NCBI GenBank assembly: GCA_014526335.1
Contig: JACTAT010000092.1
Coordinates: forward strand, 294,056 to 358,055
DNA length: 64,000 nt
From: Chrysaora quinquecirrha
Taxonomy: Eukaryota > Cnidaria > Scyphozoa > Semaeostomeae > Pelagiidae
Reading direction: 5' to 3'
Below are positions 1 through 9,024 of this stretch, piece by piece. Both the position numbers and the translations under genes were made by a program. The notes under the pieces were generated by a model. The model saw only the letters and a program-made list of their open reading frames with translations. It was not told the DNA's origin and did no database searches. The stretch's first letter is position 1, and every line of letters begins with the position of its first letter.

Positions 1-59
1 GGCTTCTGAAAATGCCAGCCTCAGCTTGTTCTTAATTTGTTCTCAAAATCTGGGCAAAA

Positions 60-255
60 TCCAGGCTCGTGTTCTTATAAAATTGTTCTTATAAAAAAAA
101 AGAATGTAAGCAAGTTAAGAAAATTCTATGATGAAGTTGATACTCATTATATGGCTCTTTCAGTTTTAGAAATTAAAAGTGGCAATGCAGTAGCAATTTT
201 GCCTGACTTAATGCAAAAGTTACCCAGAGACACCGAGTTGCCCTCACAATTTTAA
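60..255 (+). pseudogene. Remnant of a BEL/Pao-type gag (DUF1759-like)
   Basis: A short open stretch ends at a stop at 253-255. It contains a segment reading KLRKFYDEVDTHYMALSVLE followed by a block with LPDLMQKLPRD. That order, a helix with a 'xxYDxVxxHxxAL' pattern and then 'xLPxLMxKLPxx', resembles the DUF1759 region of BEL/Pao gag, and it lines up loosely with the same region of the intact element at 21.8 kb in this window. There is no start codon context, and the reading frame upstream is low-complexity. I infer an old retroelement scrap. It could also be a chance ORF. Confidence 0.35.
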
Positions 256-729
256 ACTACCTAGGCCTATGTGTTTTTAGCAATGTTTCGATGATTGGAA
301 AGTGTCTGTAATGAATATTTTTTTGAGAATATCTTTAGCACAAAGTTGAAAATTACTTGAAATATAGAGACATAACAAAACGTAAGGTATTCTCTTAAAT
401 GAGAAAGATACACTTTTTTTAACAAGCAACCCCTCAATAAGCAACTAGGGCTGAACTGACCTTAACATTGAGCAACTTGAGGGCTTAATAGAATTACTGT
501 AAGCAACTAAGAAGTCAAACAACCAAGCTTTTTCTCTTTCTTGTGTTAGGAAATTGTTCTTCGTTCTTATGTTTTGCATGTTGAAGTATAAAATTTAGCG
601 GGGGGCTGTCAGATTCAAAGTCCATTGTTTATGAAAAATTTGACGGACTTAAGGCAGATTTTTCGCATAGTTTCGACAGTTTTCAGAAGACTTTCCCAGA
701 TTAAAGAGGACTGCTGCCCTAATCTACCC
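256..729. other. No gene seen
   Basis: AT-rich sequence without a convincing ORF or splice pair. The text 'aacaagcaacccctcaataagcaacta' near 420-450 resembles other AATAAGC-type dispersed repeats in this window. Confidence 0.4.
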
Positions 730-737
730 CTGTCATC

Positions 738-1050
738 CAGGGGCGGACTGGCAGGGATGCTGGGCTGCAATTGCAACCCGGGCCTTCATGTTACAGGGTC
801 CTTATCAATCTGTAGAGAACTGGAAATATAGAAGCAGGATAATATGGAAGCAAGAAAATATGGAAGCAAGAAAATACAGAAGCAAGAAAACACAGAAGCA
901 AGAAAATATGGAAGCAAGAAAATATGGAAAAGAATAGATGTTTTATAGAGGGGCGAGCCGCAACTAACAACACATTTGCTATAAATAGTGAACACAGGCC
1001 CTTTTTACTGGAAATAGCAGCCCTCGATATTCGCTGCCAGTCCGCCTCTG
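738..1050. mobile_element. Non-autonomous hAT-like element with 8-bp target duplication
   Basis: The element begins CAGGGGCGGACTGGCAG and ends with the imperfect inverse, CTGCCAGTCCGCCTCTG. Both sides are flanked by the same 8 bases, CTGTCATC (730-737 and 1051-1058). CAG...CTG termini plus an 8-bp duplication are typical of hAT transposons. The 313-bp body has no coding capacity. It holds an internal run of a 16-17-bp unit (gaagcaagaaaatatg, about 835-930). The long minus-strand ORFs here are translations of that run. Confidence 0.8.
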
Positions 1051-1123
1051 CTGTCATCTGCCTTCTAAGTAGCTACGCCTGTGGTCACTGCGTTCATTTA
1101 CATAAGATTCATCAGTGTTTTAC

Positions 1124-2358
1124 CTTTGACTTTGCAAAATCGAACCATTGCTATTGATAACAGCAAACGTGTTCCAGGTTGTTACGGTGCTAAAAGATCC
1201 AAGTTTTTGTTGAAATGTGATGTCTGGCGTCCAAATCAACTCCGTTTGCTTTCCAACAAGCCTTAAATCGTCGAGTTGAGATTCATTAAATTTCAGTCTG
1301 TGATCGTTCCAAACTGTATGCATAACAAATTCTATGCCGAAGTGCTAAAATGGAAAAATCATTCTATGCCGAAGTGCTAAAATGGAAAAATCATTTTCAG
1401 ATCAACATTACGGTACATACATATTAGTGAATCAATGGAAACGTCGTTGGCTCTAGTCATGCAGTCCAAGCTCGAATCCCATCTATTGTGGTACCGTAAA
1501 TCCTCGAATAAGGCCCCACCTTTGAATAAGCCCTCCCCTCCAATAAGCCCCCACCTAAGAATTCATTATTGCAAAAGAAGCCCTCCCCTCAAATATACCA
1601 CCATGGGGAATTATTCGAAGGATTTATGAATTTTTTCTGTCTAAAATGCCCCTTTCAACTAATTAAAACACTGAACAAGTTAGTCCTGACAGGTTTCACT
1701 ATCAATTCAACCTGTTTGCAAACAGCTGATTTTGATAAAAGAGTACAAATCTTTCTCTCTTCTATTCTTTTGACAACACACTTGCACCATCGAACTTTAG
1801 AATAAGCTCTCCCCTCGAATAAGCCCCCACAGTAAAATTCATGGTTTACAAATAAGCCCCCGGGGGTTTATTCAATGCCACTTGTAGAAAAATAATTAAC
1901 TGTAATATCGGTATCTGTGAACTTTGATACTGCTTTCTTGCCTTGAATAACCACTCTGGCTATAATTCAAATATTATTAGCCTGGCTCATATATCGCCGT
2001 AGTGGCGGCTGGCAGAGATACCTACGACATGCTTCATGCAAGTTTCTTGCTAATTTGAACACTATACTGCTGGTGGCTTGTAGTGCCCCATACGATGCAG
2101 AGCAATGTTGAACTTTTCAGCGAAGATATCCACCAACTGCTGCCATTAGTGTACCGGCTGATGTGAACCAAGCTAGGACAGTCTAACTGGTGCGGTGAAA
2201 CTTGTTGCAGTTATAAGCTGGTTTTAAATCAATACAAATAGAAGTGGTGAGAAAAAATATGTTTTCACTTTCACTAAAATAGAAACTTACACTATGTGAC
2301 GTCTTGCTATCCGCCAACCTCTGCACATAAATTTTCACTAGAACTTCAACAGGGTCAC
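1124..2358 (-). CDS. Cys-loop receptor gene B, N-terminal extracellular exons (partial)
   Basis: Two exons of a pentameric ligand-gated ion channel subunit (GABA-A/glycine receptor superfamily) are readable on the minus strand. Exon 2358-2291 opens after an AG and encodes GDPVEVLVKIYVQRLADSK, the first beta strand region. Exon 1331-1124 encodes HTVWNDHRLKF and then WTPDITFQQKLGSF, the conserved W-x-D-x-R-L and W-x-P-D-x-(Y/F) stretches of loop A. It ends ...SQR with a donor in the same phase as the equivalent exon of receptor A (12853-13069). The Cys-loop and membrane exons would lie left of base 1. The join between the two exons is uncertain by a few residues; a donor at 2291 or 2293 is possible, and a small exon may be missing. 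Probably a plasma-membrane receptor; the ligand cannot be told. Confidence 0.7.
1330..1393. repeat. Perfect 32-bp tandem duplication over a 3' splice site
   Basis: The 32 bases at 1330-1361 are repeated exactly at 1362-1393. Read on the minus strand, each copy holds a T-rich tract and the AG that precedes the receptor B exon at 1331, so the acceptor signal is present twice. Confidence 0.85.
1434..1495 (+). mobile_element. Fragment of tRNA-derived SINE family 2
   Basis: Matches the tRNA-like part of the family seen at 27185-27655, including 'catgcagtccaagctcgaatccc', a decayed B box. Only about 60 bases are recognisable. Confidence 0.55.
1496..1880. repeat. Dispersed repeat rich in AATAAGCCCCC units
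   Basis: Blocks of 'aataagccctcccct' and 'aataagcccccac' recur at 1515-1600 and 1800-1880. Similar text occurs at 17.7-18.7 kb and 43.2-44.2 kb. No coding function seen. The stretch 1881-2290 after it holds no recognisable gene. Confidence 0.55.
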
Positions 2359-2649
2359 CTAATTTAAAAAACATCACAAACAAGAATCATTTTGATTTTG
2401 GTACCCACCGTTTGGTTCCTTGGTTTAACGTTTCGAGAATGTGCATGCACGAGTGGTTTTCATTTCATGTCTGTATTGCGATGATGGGCGAGTTTTTGAG
2501 CAAATGAATAGATCTTAAATTTATTAGCACCGTAGCACCAAAGTGCAGGGACGTTAGAGCAAGGGGTGATGGGTAGGTAGGCATTGCCCTCTTTCCATGC
2601 GGGAAAAGAGATCAGACATGCCCCATCTTAGGTACCTCTAGTCGACTAA

Positions 2650-3100
2650 AAGTCTCTTGTCTTGCAATTCGAATTATCGGGTTATAATTCAGTTTCCTTC
2701 ATATTTGTGTAGAGTTTGGTAACTCACAAGGCAAAAATGAGAATAAAATATAATGTGCCGTTAGACAACAAGTTTAACGGGGGTTAACAGACGGCATACT
2801 TCTGGTCGAGTTAAAACCTCTTGTCACTGGAATAATCGAGTCATATACCTTTCCTTCATTTTTTGTAGAGTTTGGCACCTCACAACGCGAAAAAATGTAA
2901 GAAAAAAGTACAGTGTACCTTTAGACAACAAGTTTAACGGGGGTTAATAGACGGTGGCATAAACGGTATGCTTCAAGTCGAGATTCGTGGAGAGTTTGGT
3001 ATCTCACAACGCGCAACAATGAGAACAAAGTAAAGTGTACCGTTAAACAATAGATTTAACGGGGATTAATAGACGGTAGCGTAACCGGTAAGGCCAACGG
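2650..3100. repeat. Tandem array, about 165-bp unit, three copies
   Basis: Three successive blocks share 'tgtagagtttgg...ctcacaa' followed by 'ccgttagacaacaagtttaacggg(g)gttaa.agacgg'. The last copy is shorter and more diverged. The array lies between receptor B exon 2291-2358 and the signal-peptide exon at 4456-4523. Confidence 0.7.
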
Positions 3101-3476
3101 GAAAACTGGTGCTTATCACACCTATTAAATAACGCTTGCAAATTTTCAAAACAGCATATTGGTGATGTTAGCGCAAGGCAGTAGCCTAGGAAATAAGGTG
3201 AGTTAATGAATCGAGAAAATAAAGGATTTCAAAATAAGAATAATCAACTGCCTATAGATATTTGAACAATACATGAAAATATATTTTTCGAAGATTTTCG
3301 AAAGAGGGTTTTCGAAAAAAGGGCTTGTGTAGTTGGCTTATATGAAGTTTTTTTATAGTAGTTGATTTTACCGTTTTTTGTTGGAAGTATTCTTCTGTCA
3401 TAACCACTAACATCTCCAGGAACAATTTCAGTCAGCATATCACTAGAATCGGAGGTTAATTTTAAATAAGTCATGC

Positions 3477-3690
3477 TTCGGGAGGGTCATAGGGGCTCAA
3501 AAAACCATAAAACCGCAAATTTTTTAGCCAAAAACTGTACACGCGTGCATGTTTTTCCTTAAAACCGTAAAATTGCACCGAAATAGCAAATTGAAGAACC
3601 GTACTTTTTAAAGACAAGAACCGTATAACCGCTCTCGAAATGTCGAAAAACCGCAAACCGCCATGCCCAATGACGCCTTCTGTTTCGTAT
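3477..3690. repeat. Dispersed repeat R1, uninterrupted copy
   Basis: Shares 'ataaaaccgcaaatttt..agcca', 'ttaaaaccgtaaaa' and 'aaccgctctc.aaatgtcgaaaa' with a second copy at 4831-4878 plus 5371-5500, which is split by a MITE. The minus-strand ORF here (3471-3707) is a translation of the repeat. Sequence 3100-3476 and 3700-4080 holds no recognisable gene. Confidence 0.65.
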
Positions 3691-4084
3691 TTATGCCTTT
3701 TAAGCAACTTTTTAGCTGCTTTTGTTGGCCTTTTTTAGTTCAAACCGTTCATTTGTACATCACTATGTAAATCTTGCCCATCGGAATTGCCATTTTTGCA
3801 GGAAAAGCCTCATAAGTTGTCTTTTTACAACGAAAATTACCACAGTATAAGGGCTAAAAGCAAGTGCCGAGACATGAGAGCTGCAATCTAACAATTTTGT
3901 GCAATTTTAAGAGCAGAAAAGCGCCAAAATTTGTTACTAACTGCTAAGGTATTACTAAGTGCTAAGAGAAAGTGCCAGAACTTAAGCAACCAATAATTCA
4001 CTCTGAGGTCTGAAATAAGGTACTTTGAACAACTTCGAGGGCTGGCTCTGCAAGTTGATCGTTCAGGAATACAGTATTATGAAT

Positions 4085-4470
4085 ACTGTCAGGCGTTTTC
4101 TTTTTACTTACTGAGCTAATACCTGGCTTAGGAGGTTGTCAATCTGAAGTTCTTATGTGTCTTAACTTAAAAGATATTCTGTCTCAATTAATTGAAGTAA
4201 ACAACGATATTTTTACTTACTGAGGTAATACGTCGCTAAAGGATTTTAAAATTGAAATGTTTCAGTCTGTTTCTGACGTTTATACTCTGAGGAGTGTCAA
4301 ACGAAAAAAGCTTTAAGTATGTCCAAAAATGTTTCCCCCTGTTTCTTGCAATTTTGAAATTTTGTACTGCTCAAAGATTATGAAGCTTTTTATGTGTCGT
4401 AACGTAACAGATATTCTGTGTGATTAAGTGAAGTAAACGAATAACTTTTACTTACTGGGTCTGTGCACTT
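4085..4470 (-). repeat. Intronic repeats each carrying a splice-donor-like site
   Basis: Three blocks contain, on the minus strand, cAGTAAGTAAAA (near 4455, 4217 and 4107). Two of them are followed by similar 'agaatatct.tta.gtta.gacacata' text. The first is the donor of the signal-peptide exon; the others look like duplicated intron starts. Confidence 0.5.
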
Positions 4471-4523
4471 GCCAGTTCAATACAAATTATCGCAAATATT
4501 ACTGTTATAGCAATGATCGCCAT
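4456..4523 (-). CDS. Putative signal-peptide exon, perhaps of receptor gene B
   Basis: ATG at 4523 opens MAIIAITVIFAIICIELASA followed by Q and T, a textbook signal peptide: hydrophobic core, then A-S-A at a likely cleavage site. The exon ends in phase 2 at a strong donor (gtaagt). It lies 2.1 kb upstream of the first receptor B exon on the same strand, so it may be the first coding exon of that gene. The receptor exon at 2358 needs a phase-1 partner, so at least one more exon must lie between, or this belongs to another secreted or membrane protein. Confidence 0.45.
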
Positions 4524-4830
4524 CTTGCATCCACTCCAAAATCGCTTTATACTGTTATTATGCCTCCTTATCTATTTCGATACGACCAAAACAAAGTCTG
4601 TTTGGTTTTGGGTATCAAACGATTTTGAGATTAGCATCAATGCATCTAATACATAATATATTAATGAATTATGTTTCTTTTCATATCTATTGCATTACCT
4701 GTTAAGGTATGAATACATATTTATCCCTGCATATTAATTGGAATGATTACGTTCCTTTTATAAAAGTCTCTATGGATAAAAAGCTAGCTGAATTCGCTAA
4801 AATATTGTTAAAATATTACTTAAAGGAGGG

Positions 4831-5500
4831 ATCATAGAGGTGGGTTAAAAACATAAAACCGCAAATTTTGGAGCCAATAGACTTTTCAAAGAGGTCTGGG
4901 TTGGTGTGACATTTTCCTGCAAAATGATGTAGATATATGGAGTAAGGAAATCCTGTCTGCGTGCAAAGACCTAGATTACAGTCGCCTCAGAAGAGATAGT
5001 GCAGCAGATTTTACTTCAAATTCGCAAATAATAGAAGAAAAATGGGAGAAAATGAATCTGTGACAGTAGATGTTAAATCTATCTGCAGAAACTCTGAAAA
5101 AAATGTTGCAAGTAACTCACAAAAAGAAAACTCACAAAAGGAAAATACTTGATTAAATGCCTCCTAGAGCGGATAAACTGGCACTTGAAACCTTTCTTTC
5201 ACTTTCTTTCCCATTAAACGTGACTTCGAAGCAAAATTTGATGCAATGTTTTTCCTGAAACGACCGCAATGCCGGTGTTTGAACGTTCCCTTAGGAGGAT
5301 TCCCTTACTCAAAATGTCCACCATTTTCCAGAAAAATGTCGCGCCAGCCCGGACCTCTTTGAAAAGGTCTGTTCCCTTAAAACTATAAAACAGCACGGAA
5401 ATCACAAATTCAAAAACCGTAAAACCGTACTTTTTGAACTTAAGGAAAACCGCTCTCAAAATGTCGAAAAGCCGCCCCGTCATGCCCAACTCCCCCTCCC
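4831..5500. repeat. Dispersed repeat R1, copy split by a MITE
   Basis: Left part 4831-4878 and right part 5371-5500 together match the uninterrupted R1 copy at 3477-3690. The break point is filled by the inverted-repeat element at 4879-5370, so this is a nested insertion. Confidence 0.65.
4879..5370. mobile_element. MITE family M1 with long terminal inverted repeats
   Basis: The ends are inverted copies. From the left: agacttttcaaagaggtc, then 'attttcctgcaaaatgatg', 'gtaaggaaatcctgtctgcgtg'. The complement is read inward from 5370. About 150 bases at each end pair. Relatives occur at 46853-47406 and 60470-60640. No coding capacity and no clear target duplication. Confidence 0.7.
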
Positions 5501-5920
5501 TCCTTAATAGCCTCTGTTTAATACACTCTTCTTTGATAAGCAATCGGTTAATATTAATAAGCATTTTAGTGCTGGGTTCACACAAACATAAATGTTAAGC
5601 GATTCGAGGGTTCAGTGAAGAAGCTGTAAACAACGCACGGGGGGTCTTGGCTAAATTTTGAGCAGGGGTCTGAGGTAGCATATTCATGGTGGCATCGCTG
5701 GATGAATTAATTTTTTACAAGAATGGTACCAGTGGCTAGACCAAGACCAATGTCTACAAAAATGATGCCCTAAGCTAGACTAATATTGATAATGATACCA
5801 TTTGCCAGATCCATTTCCAAGCCATTCGTGTCAGTGTGTATCCAAAATTGTTCGTTTGCAGCCTTAAACTTCACAGGTCGATTTGTTTCTTTTGCCATTT
5901 TATGCTACTTAGTAGGCGAT

Positions 5921-6080
5921 GAGGCGTCGTGGCCTAATCCAGCTGGCTCGTTGTGTCAGATGTTCAGCCTGGTGCTGGTCAGGGTTTGAGCCCAAGCTAC
6001 CGTAACGTCACAGCCAGGGTGGAGGACTCGATTAGTAAACCTACTTCTGAGACAATAACGACTGGCGCTAAATTCATTAG
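5921..6080 (+). mobile_element. tRNA-derived SINE family 1, copy 1
   Basis: Runs 'ggcgtcgtggcctaatcc' (A-box region), then 'gggtttgagccc' (B box, consensus GGTTCGANNCC), then the conserved tail 'gactcgattagtaaacctac' and 'gactggcgctaaa'. Other copies lie at 11076-11246, 26955-27085, 41688-41870 and 56590-56768. Confidence 0.75.
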
Positions 6081-7016
6081 TTCACGTTTTCCTTTCACCT
6101 ACTTATTACAGAAATGGACAGGATTAAATTCGTCTTTCAATTCAAAGGTTTTCAGCTCAAAGCATGATAGTTTCATAGACCAACGCTGTCAAATGAAATA
6201 TGCTTGTCTTGGCCAAAATTGCGAAAAGTATACCCTTGGCTAGACTAGAAGTCCAAAAAAGTATGAACGCGGCATATCACATTCCCAGATACCTTTACAA
6301 TGGCAGAACCCCCCCCCCCCTCGTGAAAAACTGGTATAAAATAAATGAATATTATAAAAAAATAGAGCTAAAGGAATATATTAAGCTTTGACTTTATACA
6401 TAATTGTAAACTACACCGTCTACATTTTTTCTTTTTTCCTACCAACGCTTAGGTTAAGATTAACCATCTTATATCATCATATTTAGATGAACCAAAAAGA
6501 AAGCTGAAAATGTCTTTGTGATAATAATCAAGCAACCAGTAAAACACATCACACACATCTTTTTGCACAAATTCCAAACGAGGTTGCAATTGTATTGTAT
6601 AAGCTATTGCCATTCTTGTGTCAGAAACCGAGTGAACAGAAAACTGAATTTTTGAGAAATCTACAAATCAAAAAACTAATAAGTATAAAATAAATTTATT
6701 TCTTGCTTTACTCTTATATGCATAACTAAAATACTTGGCAACACGCTACATTTTCTTTAGCCCTGTATGTCAGTATACTCGCATACTCAAGTTACTGAGG
6801 TACTGTACCTTAGTTTTTTCAAAGTCTAACGATATTGTTTATTTCAATGTCATAATACTCATAAAATAATATTAAAGAATATTATATGAATATTTCTACC
6901 AAGATTACAACATTAATAGTCGATTCACAACCTTAACAAATATGCACACTCCTCTCCGGGCTCCAAACGCGTGTCTTCTGTTCACAGAGAACCACAATAC
7001 AGTACGTTGCTATCAA
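6081..7016. other. No gene seen
   Basis: AT-rich sequence with a poly-C run at 6308-6320. A minus-strand open stretch at about 6460-6650 includes DVCDVFYWLLDYYHKD but has no homology I recognise and no clear splice sites. I leave it unannotated. Confidence 0.35.
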
Positions 7017-7307
7017 AGGCCCTGGCCAAACGATCGAACATTGTTGGTCCAACATTTAAGATTTTCTTGTGCTTGTCAAGCAACATGTTTGACCGTTTGG
7101 CCACGGCCAAAAACATTGCTCGCCCAACATTTTTTGCTTGCGTCGAGCACAAAATTTTTTGAACTTCTTCGAAAACATCACGCCACAAAGTTTGTTACTT
7201 TTGTTTGTCCAGCAATGTGCTTTGGACGTGGCCAAACGGTCAAACATTTGTTGTACAGCAAATTTAAAATGTTGGACCAACAATGTTTGATCGTTTGGCC
7301 AGGGCCT
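7017..7307. mobile_element. MITE family M2 (GGCCCTGGCCAAACGATC termini)
   Basis: Both ends start aggccctggccaaacgatc and continue with about 20 further near-identical inverted bases reading on to 'gttggtccaacatttaa'. The 291-bp body holds more 'ccaacattt/aaatgttgg' text but no gene. Related degenerate sequence occurs at 52480-52740, 53170-53290, 62436-62620 and 62965-63170. No target duplication is evident. Confidence 0.7.
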
Positions 7308-9024
7308 AACAGAGGCTTCCGCAAAAGATGGCGGCTGTTCTGTCCTTTATTTTAATCAAGGGTTACTTCAGTACCAGTTATCGCTCATCAGACCGAGACT
7401 AAAGCCAAACCGAGATCGCTCAAACTGTAGTTAGAGCGTCCAGCAGTTGACTTCAGCGATAACAACGACTCAGGTAAAACTGTAAGTCTAATAATAACAA
7501 GGGACTGGACAGAAACGGCCACCATCTTTAGCAGAAGCCTCTATAGATTTATTCTATTCCTCCCACTCTTTCGGAAACAGTTACAAACAACTACAACAAC
7601 ATAATCGAGTTCCCCAGAGTGTCTTCTTTGCAGTTGGAGCAGGGTGGTGGAGTGTGGAAGTACGTAGGCTACGACGACTAAGTCTAAAGCCACTAGTCTT
7701 GTTGTCTTTATGACGTCACTCACAGATTTACATTGCTTAAGTAGCCAATCAGAATGCAAAGCAATCCTACGAGTTACCAAATTCAAATACGGACAAGGCA
7801 GTGTATACAGTGTAGAGATACCTATATATCTTGGGAACGAGGTTGAAAATGGCAGTCAATTTCTCTCTTCCTTTGCAAATTGAACAATTGTAGCATCCTT
7901 TATTGTAAGACTTTGACACTGTCAATGTTTTCAAGTTTTTATCCGAGTCTTGGTCTACAATTTTATCCTGCAGACAACATTATTTTGAGCCAGTATACAC
8001 ACAAGAAAGTCACAAAAGCAGCAGGGAAGCCTTTCCGCGACATATTGTCAATCTTTCCCGGCAATACAAGCATGTCACTTAGAAATTTTCTTTTGCTCTT
8101 GCATTCTGGTTTCTTCATGGTCGAGTCTTCTGTGGCAACCGGCCATTTTCCAAAACCCTTTTCGCAACTGCCAAAATTGCTGTCTATGCTTTCCTATTGA
8201 TGGAAAAAAGATGTTGTTTGAGCCGATGTTGTTTACCAATATTGAAAAACTAGCAGCTTTAATGCGAGTAGCTATCCTAGTTTCAGTTATCTGCAGTGAA
8301 ACTACACAATTCACAAATCTGGCTTCAGTTAGTCGAGAAAGACGATGTCAAGAACAAGCCTAAACTTAAGTCAATGGCAGAAAGGATCTTGGTTTTGCAT
8401 CACATGTATGGAATGAAATAATGGATAGGGATAATGAGAAGGGTGTCATCGCTGCGAAGGATGTCCCTGATGATAGAGTAGATAGATTGGCAAACACGAT
8501 TTTTCTTTGACATTTCATTTTTTTCATGAAAATATTTCCCTAAGAAATATTTTAAAAGATCCTGACCAAAAAGACTATTCAAATTTTTCTCTAGTCAAAA
8601 AATATTTTTTTGCCAAATCGCAACCCGATACAATAGAACGATAGTACACTAGTTACAACTGCTACGACATTTCGCTCGTGTTGACTGTGACTGACGGAAA
8701 TCAGTTATTACCAATGGCAGAAATAATACATGTTCAACTTAATGGATCAGTGCGCCGATTAGTTGCCGTCAAAAAGGATCTAGTTGACAAACATTTGCAA
8801 GCGCGCTTTTGTTGAAAGGTCAGGTCAGCTGCGACAAATTTGTTCCAAAAAATCGCTGATTAGTAGTCGGCAACTAGTTCTGGTGTACGCAATATCAACA
8901 TAAGCCTGGCTTAAAAGACAAATTGACCCCCGTTCAGATTTGTTACCAATGCCCCACTGGGACTTTTTTATGCCTGCAAAACATCAAAGAAATTGCGAAC
9001 GAGGTAAAAAATTAAAATACTCAC
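7308..9024. other. No complete gene; expected location of receptor A's last exon(s)
   Basis: The M4 exon of receptor gene A should lie left of 9025, but I could not find a convincing M4 helix between here and 4.5 kb. A repeat at 7548-7690 (cctcccactctttcggaaacag...) is an inverted relative of 11385-11520. Confidence 0.4.

Noticed and set aside
6942..7355. 137-codon ORF
   Set aside because: Runs through MITE M2 and its inverted ends; overlapping ORFs on both strands reflect the palindromic structure.
8075..8314. Possible M4 exon of receptor A
   Set aside because: The segment lacks the long hydrophobic helix and the usual F-P...F/Y-W pattern; no consistent splice sites.
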